From Anthracocystis setariae (taxonomy: Eukaryota > Basidiomycota > Ustilaginomycetes > Ustilaginales > Ustilaginaceae), in assembly GCA_928724745.1 (NCBI GenBank), contig CAKMXJ010000002.1, positions 1,488,001 to 1,552,000 of the forward strand: a stretch of 64,000 nt of DNA, in the 5' to 3' direction. The position numbers were made by a program, and so were the translations under genes. The notes under the pieces were generated by a model that was given only the letters and a program-made list of their open reading frames with translations, was not told the origin of the DNA and did no database searches. Shown piece after piece: positions 1 through 9,279 of the stretch. Each line of letters starts with the position of its first letter. Position 1 is the stretch's first letter.

Positions 1-487
1 GCTGGCTAACAGTCATGCACGTCGATCTAATCAAAGCAAGCCACTGCGCACATCACGAGTCGGCTGCCATCGTTTGACGATCCTTACTTTGAGTCATTAT
101 GCAATCCCGCGCTTGTGTGCGATGCTCCAGCTCTTGTCACTTGAACTTGCCCAATCGAACATGCTTCTTTTTTCTCTACCGCTTGGTTCCGTGGTGAGTG
201 GTCAGTCGAGGTCGTTACCAGTGAGACTTGGGTCAAGAAGGGAGGTGGTAGCGAGGAAGGGCTCAAGCCTCCACATCTGGCTAGGGGATTTTTTGATGCG
301 CGCAAGAAAGCGGCTGCAGGTGCAGCTTGTGTCAGACCCTTCCTTGAACTTGGACTTCCACCTCGCCACCTGTTCTTACCTTCTTCCTCATCATCGTCGC
401 AATCGCGCCGGCGTTCCAAGAGCACATCTATAGACGGGAGCCACACCAACACAAACACTCAATCCTCACCGAGGGGACCTCTCCACA
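1..487. other. 5' flank, no gene recognised
   Basis: No recognisable coding sequence is visible here. Short ORFs on both strands are low-complexity and match no family I know. The last part presumably holds the promoter and leader of the WD40 gene that starts at 488. Confidence 0.6.
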
Positions 488-2842
488 ATGACTAGCCAGC
501 TGTGCTTGGGTTGTTCCTCCACCATTCCACCTAACGTCAAACCGTCGTCCATATTCATCCACTCCTGCTGCTCGCGACCGGTTTGCGCCACATGTCTGGC
601 TCAGAACCCGAGGCTTGCCACATTCTGTCCGATCTGCGAGGATGCAAGTGCAGCGTTTCGGATGGGTCCAAGACACGACGTTACTAGAGTAGGCCAGATT
701 GTCTTTGATGCCGAAGTTGCATTGAGCAGGGAAGACCATGGACAGCCCCCACCGGCATATAGCGAAGTTGTAGGGAAGCAGAATGAACCGAAGGTGGGAG
801 CTGGAGCTTTTGCATTGGGGGGTGACGGTAGTGAGGACGAAGAAGACGAAGCGCGGGGTGGAAAGACTAGATCCAACGGCAAGACGAGACAAGCCGGTCC
901 CACTTTACTCAACAGACAACCATCCAAGACTTCAGCTGGTGCCGAGATCGACATGACCGCATCGTTGAGAGCTGCATCTTCAACCGCCGCCCATCAATCC
1001 AACCAAAGTGATCCTCCCGCATCCTTCGATTCCTCTAGGCACAAAGTCAATCCGCACGAGAGCCCTCCCACCACCTCCACCGCTGCTACTGCCGGGCCTT
1101 CATGCTCACGTCCCGGCGACGGCCAAACTCGCCAATACTTCCTGCGCAAAACAGACACAATTCAATCGCTCTCCATCCGCTTTTCAGTCACCGCTCATGA
1201 GCTCGTCCTGCTCAATTCGTTGCCGCGCTCCATATTGTCCACCTCACCGCATCTGCTCCACACGCGATCGTTCATCCTCATCCCTGCCCACGCCGTCGAA
1301 GCCCAACTCGCCACCAATCCGGACCTACTCCAATCGCTCGAAGGCCCACCCCAAAAGTCGGCCCAACAGAAGACAGTGGCGGCGCGACGAACAGCCGAAG
1401 CGAAATTCCGTGCAACTCTCGCCACCGGCGCCAAGGTGGGCGAGACGCCAGCGGACGAAAAGGCAGCAAGGGCATATATCGGTATTGCGGAGGACGAGTT
1501 CCGGATGGTCGATTTCGGTGAGGGAACGGACGAGTTGGGTCTGCCGAGACCGTATGAGGAGGATGCCGGCGAGGAGATGGAGGATACGCAGCGCGATACT
1601 GCGAGGAGGGCGAGGTTCGAAGCTATATTGAAACACGCTTTGGCCAAGTGGGAGATGGATTCGGATTGGGAGCGAAGCCAACGTGCGAACGGCATCGACC
1701 CGTCAACCGTATCCAAGCCCATAGCATCGACGTCGGCAACATCATCAACAGTGAGATCGGAAAAGCCCAAGGTGTCGAGCAACAAGGTTAGCAAGTGGTT
1801 CTCGCGCGCACTCAACGCCGAACCTCCCACACCGACTGGCAACCAAGGAGATCGAGGTGAGCATGCATCCTCTTCGTCCCCACGTCATGTCGTAGCGCTG
1901 TCGAGCTCAGTGAAACTTCCGACTCAGCTTTCACAGACGTTTTCGGCACACAAGGGCCCCGTCAACGTAGCGCGGTATAACTCTTTGGGTCGATACATCC
2001 TCACGGGCGGCTCGGATCGCACGATTCGGTTGTGGAATGCCAAGACGGACGAGCCGATCACGACTTACCGCGAGCATGCGCATGAGGTGTTTGCGTTGGA
2101 TGTAACGCGGGATAGCTCGAGGTTCGTGTCGGGCGGGGCGGACAAGTCGGTGTTCGTGTGGGATGTGGCGACCGGTAGTGTGGTGCGGCGGTTTGGCGGT
2201 CATACGGGCAAGGTGAATGATGTTAGGTTTGGCGGGCGGGATGAGGATGGTAGTGTGGTGGTGGTGGGCGGGTTCGATGCGGTCGTGAGGGTGTTTGATC
2301 TGCGCGCGCAGGGGGCGTGGCGTCCGATCATGGAACTCAAAGACGCCAAAGATGCCGTCACCTCGTTGGCCGTACGAGATGACCGCATTTATACAGGATC
2401 GGTGGATGGCGTGCTGCGGTGTTATGATCTTCGCTCCGGTGAGCTGAGATCGGATACGTTGCCCGCTCCGATCACCGGCATCTCACCCTCACGGCTCGGG
2501 ACTTCGATCCTAGTCTCCACGCTGGACTCAACGCTACGTCTGCTAGATACTCGCGATGGCACGTTGCTTCAAACATACAAGGGCCATAAGCACGATTCGT
2601 ACCGATGTAGAGCGGATCTCACCACCGCAGAGGACGGCGTCGTCATGGGCGACGAACAGGGCATGTTGGTCGGATGGGATCTCGTCTCGTCCGAACGGGT
2701 AGACGTGGGAGAGGCAGGTGGGGGAAAGTCGCATGCAAAACCGATTTTGTGGGTCGAGATTAACCCCGATCCCAGTTTGGCTCAGCCGGAAATGGTCACA
2801 GCCGGGGCGGATGGAGTGGTCAAAGTTTGGTCCACTGCTTAG
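488..2842 (+). CDS. RING-like/LysM/WD40 (MORG1-WDR83-type) fusion protein
   Basis: A 784-residue intronless ORF with a clear ATG at 488. Residues about 6-52 hold a Cys-rich zinc-binding motif (CLGC...CATC...CPIC) resembling a degenerate RING or zinc ribbon. Residues about 215-272 (QYFLRKTDTIQSLSIRF onward) fit an intracellular LysM fold. The linker is acidic and Ser-rich. From about residue 477 a WD40 propeller follows, with repeats ending in IRLWN, VFVWD, VRVFD, LRCYD and VGWD. Its order and wording (SVDG...YDLR, STLDSTLRLLD, YKGHKHDSY) match MORG1/WDR83, a scaffold linked to MAPK signalling and the spliceosome. WDR83 is normally a stand-alone protein of about 315 residues, so the N-terminal half looks like a fused LysM/RING protein. 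The domain calls are firm; the function of the fusion is inference. Confidence 0.85.
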   Translation: MTSQLCLGCSSTIPPNVKPSSIFIHSCCSRPVCATCLAQNPRLATFCPICEDASAAFRMGPRHDVTRVGQIVFDAEVALSREDHGQPPPAYSEVVGKQNEPKVGAGAFALGGDGSEDEEDEARGGKTRSNGKTRQAGPTLLNRQPSKTSAGAEIDMTASLRAASSTAAHQSNQSDPPASFDSSRHKVNPHESPPTTSTAATAGPSCSRPGDGQTRQYFLRKTDTIQSLSIRFSVTAHELVLLNSLPRSILSTSPHLLHTRSFILIPAHAVEAQLATNPDLLQSLEGPPQKSAQQKTVAARRTAEAKFRATLATGAKVGETPADEKAARAYIGIAEDEFRMVDFGEGTDELGLPRPYEEDAGEEMEDTQRDTARRARFEAILKHALAKWEMDSDWERSQRANGIDPSTVSKPIASTSATSSTVRSEKPKVSSNKVSKWFSRALNAEPPTPTGNQGDRGEHASSSSPRHVVALSSSVKLPTQLSQTFSAHKGPVNVARYNSLGRYILTGGSDRTIRLWNAKTDEPITTYREHAHEVFALDVTRDSSRFVSGGADKSVFVWDVATGSVVRRFGGHTGKVNDVRFGGRDEDGSVVVVGGFDAVVRVFDLRAQGAWRPIMELKDAKDAVTSLAVRDDRIYTGSVDGVLRCYDLRSGELRSDTLPAPITGISPSRLGTSILVSTLDSTLRLLDTRDGTLLQTYKGHKHDSYRCRADLTTAEDGVVMGDEQGMLVGWDLVSSERVDVGEAGGGKSHAKPILWVEINPDPSLAQPEMVTAGADGVVKVWSTA

Positions 2843-5399
2843 GAGCGTTGCCGCCATCTCAGATGCTTGGCACGTGTAGAGCTTAACCCAATCGCAAGGA
2901 GACAGGCAAGTCCGAGTAGTATAGTCGTAAAGCCTGTCGATCTCGAGGTGGGTCAGCGTTTGATTGGAATGCAAAGCATAAGGTCCAAACGTTACTGGGC
3001 GGAAAAGAGAGTGGGTTCAGAATGAAATGCGAAAGGATCTCCAGGTGTAGGGGCTCAACCCCCTCTCGCTCCCCACGGTGGACCTCAACCCCACAGATCT
3101 GCAGAGCGACTCGATTGCACGACAACGGCAAGGTGTGGGGAGGGTTAGATCGCGAGGCTCGTTTCTGCTGGGGGTTTTGGCGACAACGCAATGCAACGCA
3201 CAGGTTCGGGGTTCGGCTGAACTCACCCCCGACCCCCTTGCTAGGGCTGGAACGATTGATTCCATGCATTACCTGTGGTGGTGGCGGTGGTGTGTTCCGA
3301 TAAGCGCGCGCGGTTCGGTTCGCTCGTCGTTGACCGTTGCGTGCCACATCAATCGTGATCCGATCGGACCATTCACCACCCCTCCTCCCGATTGCCTACA
3401 ACATACCTATTTTTTTGTACTGCAAGTGGGGTCGTGTGTGACGTGTACTACGCATGCCAAGAGTTGTAGGAATTGACCGCTGTGCAGCTACAGGTTATGA
3501 AAAAAAAAAAAAAAAAAAAGAGGAGAGAAAATTCTCCGCGGCATCATTTTGCTGGGTTTGAAAATTGTGTGCGTTTCTTGACGTCGTGATGCTGTAAAAA
3601 GAAAATGAGAGAAACATATGGGAACTCGACGTCAAAACCTGAGCTCGTCGATCCTCTTCTGTTGTTGCGTTCCAGGTCCCGACCGTCGAATCGAGGCACC
3701 TCACCACGACTGGAAAGGATTTGTGCTTCGGTGGTCCTTGGCAAAAGCTACCGTTCGAAGGATCAGTGTCGAAATTCGGACCTTCCGAAGACCATCCCCA
3801 CCTCGAATTGTCTCCATGGGTTTAGGAGTTTCAGGGTAAAGAAAAGTCTCGTTTTCGTCGGAGTGCAGTGTGATCGAGTGGTTGCTTACCATTCCATTGA
3901 GCAGGTTGATTTCATGCCACGCACTCAATCCGGAGGATTTTCGGAGAGATACCTACTCTACTACTCGCTTAGACGTCGCGCGCCGAAGTTTTGCCTGGTT
4001 CGCCAAGACGAAAACGAGAGGAACGGTATGGAGCGACCTAGGGGAAAAAGTTTAACCACAGCTGCCGAACGACGGCGAGTCTTGTGGATCGTTGGTTTGT
4101 ATTGGTTTGTATCGAGGATTCGAGATCGGTCACCTGTGACGCTTCTCGAGGTGTGTAGCTGCATGCAGCAAGCAAAGCTATGCCCTCGACCTGATGTGAT
4201 GCCATCATCTTGCAACTGCGACCTGCTCTCGACCGCTGTGATTGGTAGAACCTGAAACCCAAGTGGTGCTCAGCGAATCAAGAACGACAGGTTCAGCGAA
4301 AAACCGACCATGTCCGTAGGGAAATAGGCTCATCCAAGACAGAGCCAAGTGGATGAGCCGAAATCAGGTCCATGTCAGTGCTGGAAATCTACCTGACTCG
4401 TGACCACATGCTTTCAGTTGGCTTTTTGGGCGCTAGGCAGATTGTGACCTTCAAGAGCCAGTTTCCAAGTTTACATGTATGGTATAATAAGATAGCTCAC
4501 ATTTCGCTTCTGGAGCAAGGATTCCAAGTGGCACGAGGTCAGGTTGCCGTGATGGCATGAATCAAGGGCTATCGCAGTTTCGCTAAATTCATTCGGTTCC
4601 TACCGTCTTGTTCAAAATTCATGGCTCCGCCTCGCTTCTCTTCCATGGAACCGAACTTTCTCCAAGCGCGTCGTCACCTTGAAACAACTTCACACGAACC
4701 GCAACGTCGATGTTGCCAAACAAGTCATCGGCCAAATGCATGCTGTGACGGTGAATTACACCGAAGCTCCGCCTGTCCATTACAGCCAGTCATTTTGAGA
4801 CGACCTGGTCAGCAAGCCAATTTTGGTGCGGCACTAATCGAGTCTCCCTCTGAGCGCGCCCTCCTCCTCCATACTCCGAACTTCGCTTCTCTACGCTGCT
4901 GCACCTCTGCCCGTTGGTTCAATTGTCAGGCACAAACGCTATGGCTGCAGCGCACTGTGCGTTTGTGTTGCCCAGCATCATAAGATCGCAAGTCATGCAG
5001 CAGCCACAGTCTTCCCCGCCCCCCTCACAAAACCCACAACGCACACTTAGACCCCACTCACAAACACGATTTTCAACCAAATTGAACGACTGCCGCCTAC
5101 AGTGTGCTGTTCTGCAGCGTACCTCTACTCTTGGTCATCGCTTGTTCCGATCCTGTCTAGTGCCCCCAACCTTCGTCTCTTTCTGTGATATAAGTACCTT
5201 CCTCCATCCTATAGCCCCTCTTTCGCTTCCGCCTCCCCCCCCTATTTGTTCCAGTCTTTTGCGCCGCGCTTCCTTCTCCCGTCCCTTTTTCTCTTCGGCA
5301 GCGGCCGCTGTATTCGGTGATAGTCGGCATTTTTTCCGCTCTACTTCAAGGCAGCAAGGAGCACTCCCCAATCTTGTCGCAAAGCATCGCAAACCAGCC
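2843..5399. other. 2.5-kb gene-poor spacer and leader of the sugar transporter
   Basis: No recognisable gene was found. It contains a 20-A run at 3500-3519. The only longer ORF (3605-4255, 216 aa) has no domain and an unusual composition, and I treat it as spurious. The last 200 bases before 5400 are strongly pyrimidine-rich, as expected for a fungal promoter or leader. An in-frame open stretch reaches back to 4914 but has no transporter-like sequence. A long regulatory region would suit a nutrient-controlled transporter. Confidence 0.5.
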
Positions 5400-7130
5400 A
5401 TGGGTGGCGCCGCTCCAGCAGGTTCGCCCAACGGCGTGATCGTGGGTGAAACCAAGCTTCTCTCCGTGGCCAATGTTCGTCCCATCTGCTTCTGCTCGCT
5501 TGCCGTCATCGGTGCCATCCTCTACGGTTACGACGGTACCTATTTCACCGGTATCCTCGAAATGAACCGCTTCAAGCGCGATTTCGGTACCCCAGATGCT
5601 CAGGGCGAGTACTTTATCAGCTCCGGTGACAAGTCGCTCTACGCCTCCATTGTACAGGTCGGTGAAATCGTCGGATCGCTGATTGCTGCGCCACTTGGTG
5701 ATCTCATTGGTCGTCGCGGCAGTTTCTTCGGCGCTTGCACGCTTGTCACCGTCGGCGTGATCCTTCAGCTCGTCACCGTCGGATCAAAGGCACTCCTCAC
5801 TCTTGGTCGTTGTGTCCTCGGTGCCGGCGTCGGTGTCATCTCGAACTGCACACCTCTCTACCTCTCCGAGATCGCCCCCACCGCTATCCGAGGTGCCATT
5901 GTATCGTCGTGGCAGCTCATGTTGGCCATTGGTCAGGTCATCGGTGCCTGCATTGCTCAGGGAACCAAAGGCATCGACTCCACATGGTCCTATCGCATTC
6001 CCATCATCTTCAACCTCGTCTTTGTTGCTATCCTCGTGGCGGCCCAGTTCATCATCCCCGAGTCGCCACGATGGCTTATCCAGAAGAACCGCGACGACAA
6101 GGCGTTGGCAGCACTCAAGCGCGTCAACAAGGGTCAACCGGATGACGTTCGGGACAAAGTCATCGCTCTGGAGTACAACTCGTTCCGACAGGCACGTCAA
6201 GATGAGCTCGAGCTCTCGGGAGAAGGTGGGTGGTCGACGCTCTTCCAAGGTGTTGAGCTGCGCAAGTTTGCTTGCGTTCTCGGCATTCTGATCGGTCAGC
6301 AAATTGGAGGTGTTCAGTTCATCTTCTCGTACACGGTCACCTTCATGACGGCGGTTGGTCTTAAGGACGCTTTCATCATCACCATCATTGTCGATGTCAT
6401 CGAGGTGTTTGGTGTGCTCTGCTCTTTCCTCCTCGTCAACCGCTTCGGTCGTCGCACTCTGATCTTGTCCACCTCGGTTCCCATGTTCATTGCGCTCTTC
6501 GTCGTGGCCGGCATCGGTACAAAAGGTCTGCCTCCTCAGGGCTTCTCGCTGCCTTACCCTGGCGTGATCAGCGTTACCGAAGGCCGGACGATTGCCGCCA
6601 TGATTTGCATCTACGTCTTCTTTTTCAACCTTGCCTGGGGTCCGTTGGCCTGGGTGGTGGCATCCGAGTTGGCGGTCGGCAAGAACCGTAGCAAGATCAT
6701 GTCGGTCGGCACTGCCTGCTTCTGGGTGATTGCTTGGGCTGTCACCTTTACGCTGCCTTATCTGTTTTACAATGCCAAGCTTGGTGCGCAAATTGGTTGG
6801 ATTTACGGCGTTGGTACGCTGATTGCCATGGCATTTGTGTTTTTCTTCATTCCCGAGACGTTTGGTCGTTCGCTGGAAGAGATCAACGAGATGCTCGAGG
6901 CTCGCGTGCCTACTCGTAAGTGGACTTCGTACACGACGCAACAGGAGCGCATGCTTGTGGACCAGAGTGGTCACGTAGATGATGATTCGGCTGTCAGCAC
7001 CAACCCCACCGATCTCTCGCCGATCGCCTCGCACGGTGAGGACAAGAAGACGGATGCCAAGGCGAATGGCACGAGTTTGCAAGATAGCAACCCAACTCGT
7101 CTCGGCACCAAGGATGTGGAATCGGCTTGA
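5400..7130 (+). CDS. Hexose transporter, MFS sugar porter family
   Basis: A protein of 576 residues, the usual length for fungal hexose transporters, starting at the ATG just before GGAAPAGSPNG. Family signatures appear in order: GYDGTYFTGI in the first membrane segment; GDLIGRRGSFFGA between TM2 and TM3; PESPRWLI at the end of TM6; QQIGGVQFIFSY in TM7; NRFGRRTLI between TM8 and TM9; and PETFGRSLEEINEM after TM12, a variant of the PETKG motif. About twelve hydrophobic segments are visible. It should import glucose or related hexoses across the plasma membrane by facilitated diffusion or proton symport. The N-terminus resembles high-affinity Hxt/Rgt-type porters, but a sensor role cannot be excluded. 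The cytosolic tail is short, which argues against an Snf3-like sensor. It is convergent with the gene at 7360-8499. Confidence 0.93.
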   Translation: MGGAAPAGSPNGVIVGETKLLSVANVRPICFCSLAVIGAILYGYDGTYFTGILEMNRFKRDFGTPDAQGEYFISSGDKSLYASIVQVGEIVGSLIAAPLGDLIGRRGSFFGACTLVTVGVILQLVTVGSKALLTLGRCVLGAGVGVISNCTPLYLSEIAPTAIRGAIVSSWQLMLAIGQVIGACIAQGTKGIDSTWSYRIPIIFNLVFVAILVAAQFIIPESPRWLIQKNRDDKALAALKRVNKGQPDDVRDKVIALEYNSFRQARQDELELSGEGGWSTLFQGVELRKFACVLGILIGQQIGGVQFIFSYTVTFMTAVGLKDAFIITIIVDVIEVFGVLCSFLLVNRFGRRTLILSTSVPMFIALFVVAGIGTKGLPPQGFSLPYPGVISVTEGRTIAAMICIYVFFFNLAWGPLAWVVASELAVGKNRSKIMSVGTACFWVIAWAVTFTLPYLFYNAKLGAQIGWIYGVGTLIAMAFVFFFIPETFGRSLEEINEMLEARVPTRKWTSYTTQQERMLVDQSGHVDDDSAVSTNPTDLSPIASHGEDKKTDAKANGTSLQDSNPTRLGTKDVESA

Positions 7131-7359
7131 ACAAAATCTGACCGTTTTTTCTTACCATTCAGCTCCATTGTACTCTTAGGCATGCTACATTTCAAATCAT
7201 CTTGCATACAGATACGACGTGCGTCCGGAGCGAGACCGTCCTGGAACGATGTTACAAACGTGTGGCTAGGCTTAGGCTGATACATGATAGTGACGCGATG
7301 CGATGGTGAAATACAGATTTAGGGGCCTACTCCATCCCTGTGGGTTCATGTGATGGCGA

Positions 7360-8499
7360 TCAATCAGAGTCAGAGTTGAGATCTGCTGCGAAGCTCGCTA
7401 GTGACGATTTGAAGCTCTTGCTTCTTGTGGGACCTTGGTCTTCGCTGTCTTCCGAGGCTGAATCGTCTGGTAAAGAAGATTTCGAAGCTTTGTTGCGTGG
7501 TTTGGGGGGTGGGGCTTGGTCGAAGTCGCTTTCATCGTCGTCGTCGTCGTCGCTGTCATCAGATACTGCGATTGCAGAACGTGTTCCGGCTTTCTTCCTG
7601 CTATTGCTTGATGCGGCTCTGGTTTTTCGTGCGCGACCGCCGTCGTCAAGGACGGTGTTTTCCTGGAGTGCAGCAAGCTCGTCGGCGAATTCGCGCTGAT
7701 CGCGAATCTTCCTAGCCTGCTCGATAGACCCTCTGCCTGAGAACCCGAGCTCCTTCATCACGCCTTGCACCACTCGACACTGACCCGCAAAGTCGTCCTG
7801 GTCGACAGACGCAGCTTCGTACAGCTTCTTCCACGGTTTCCTCACACCTGCCTCGGTGACGAGTTTCTTGAGTCGGGCGAGCTCGGCCTCGCTTCCACTG
7901 GCAGTACTGTTGCCACCACCCGTTGTCACCACCTTCTTCGCCTTGCTCGGGGCAGCTTTGCTGGTCTTGGTCTTCGACTTTTTGCGAGAGATCGAAGTGT
8001 CTTCCTCGAGCTCGCTGAATTGCTCCCCTCGGTCCGCGTCGGAGTCGTGGCCGATGGAGATCGCATCGTCGTGCTCGTCTTCTTCTGGGTCGGAAGTGGG
8101 AGCTTTTCGTTTGGTGGGCGTCTTCTTGCTGGAAGAAGACGTGGGCTTGGCTCTCGGCGTTCGTGCTGATTTGTGGGCTGATGAAGACGAAGCGTTCGCT
8201 TGGGCTTGGGCTTGACGCCGCTCCTCGGTGAGGATTTTGATTTGATCGGCTGTTGTCTCGTTAATGAACTTTTTTTTGGATTCGAGATCAACGCCAAAAT
8301 GCCCTTTGAGGCACTCGCGAATCTTACGCTTGGTATAGTCACTGAAGTTGCAGATAAAGCAGAAATGTGAGCTTCAAAGCCAGTCGTGTTGATGGTGATG
8401 AAGAAGCGTTGCTACTTACCCTAACGTGTCGGTATCGAGTGCGTTGGCAACAATCGAGCGGATCTCGCTGACGATCTCGTCGTCCTTGGGTAGCGCCAT
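7360..8499 (-). CDS. DEK_C-domain, HIRIP3-like nuclear protein (2 exons)
   Basis: Reading on the minus strand, exon 1 is 8499-8420 and begins MALPKDDEIVSEI. A 78-bp intron with donor GTAAGT and acceptor TTCAG separates it from exon 2 (8341-7360). The join keeps frame and gives 353 residues. The first ~65 residues form a DEK_C-type helical domain (IRECLKGHFGVDLESKKKFI). The middle is Lys/Ser/Asp-rich with nuclear-localisation-like basic patches. Residues about 170-240 (LKKLVTEAGVRKPWKKLY, then LGFSGRGSIEQARK) resemble the conserved region of HIRA-interacting protein 3. The tail is acidic (a DDSDDDDDDESD run). Acidic tails of this type occur in H2A-H2B chaperones. A role in chromatin or histone handling is inferred from the family. 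The domain similarity was recognised by eye only. Confidence 0.75.
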
Positions 8500-9279
8500 G
8501 ATGAACTTTCTTTCAAGATAAATACGGTCAAGAGTTAGATGCGATAATGGTTATGCTGAAGACTTGTTGGCGAAGTTGAGGGTGGTGCCGATCGAGGTAA
8601 GTGCTGTCAGAAGAGAAGACGGTTTCGAGGCAGGTCTCCTGGAATTGCCGAACAGGGTCCAAGCGCCAAAGCAACACTCGTCGGCCCGACTTATCTGCAC
8701 CGTTCTCAGACGCGATCGGGATATCCGTCCCACGGCACAATGCGACCACTTCTTCGGCTCATTCTTTGGGAAAAGAGCTCGATTTGCATCGTGAAACCAA
8801 CAAGGTTATAGTTATGCCTCTATCAATTCGGACATCCTCACCACATTTGTTGGGGATCTGCCGGCCAAATGCACAATGTGATTCGGGGGACGCCGATGCA
8901 ATCTACCAAAGAGGCAAGCAATCACATTCGGATCGGGGGCGTCGGAAGGTGGGAGTCGCGTCGCGCTTCACAGCTTTGTTGGTTGCTAACATTCATTTTT
9001 GGGAATTTGGCAGTGCAGACCAACACCTCTTGTTTCAGCGCAAAGGCCATCACTACCACCATCACCATCACCATCACCATCACCATCACCATCACCATAT
9101 ATACCCAACCTTTTGCCTTCTTCCTAGCTTCTCCCGTCTCATCGCCAACCGCCTTGCTATCGGCACACATTGCCCACATCTTGTGAAAAGGTTTGGCGCA
9201 CACCGAAGCACTTAGCCCACCTGCCGGTTGGCTGGAACAAGTCCGGACACACATATCCTCGTCGAGCCATTCAAACAGC
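8500..9279. promoter_or_regulatory. Divergent promoter region with a CACCAT hexamer repeat
   Basis: This 780-bp region separates two head-to-head genes and has no convincing ORF of its own. A microsatellite of about seven CACCAT/ATCACC hexamers lies near 9055-9098, roughly 180 bp before the GCP2 start. It explains the poly-His translations seen in spurious ORFs here. Confidence 0.6.
9055..9098. repeat. (CACCAT)n hexanucleotide microsatellite
   Basis: Uninterrupted CACCAT units end in CATATATACC. The repeat lies in the leader or promoter of the GCP2 gene and is likely length-polymorphic. Confidence 0.95.

Noticed and set aside
3605..4255. 216-aa ORF in the spacer before the sugar transporter
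   Set aside because: No domain, unusual residue mix, and overlapping ORFs of equal quality on the other strand.
4914..5399. In-frame 162-codon extension of the hexose transporter
   Set aside because: Low-complexity, CT-rich leader sequence; the ATG at 5400 gives the normal family length.
5784..7082. 432-aa minus-strand ORF under the transporter
   Set aside because: Mirror of a GC-rich coding frame; no recognisable motif.
8601..9215. ORFs with a long poly-His stretch
   Set aside because: Created by the CACCAT microsatellite; the frames have no start context or homology.
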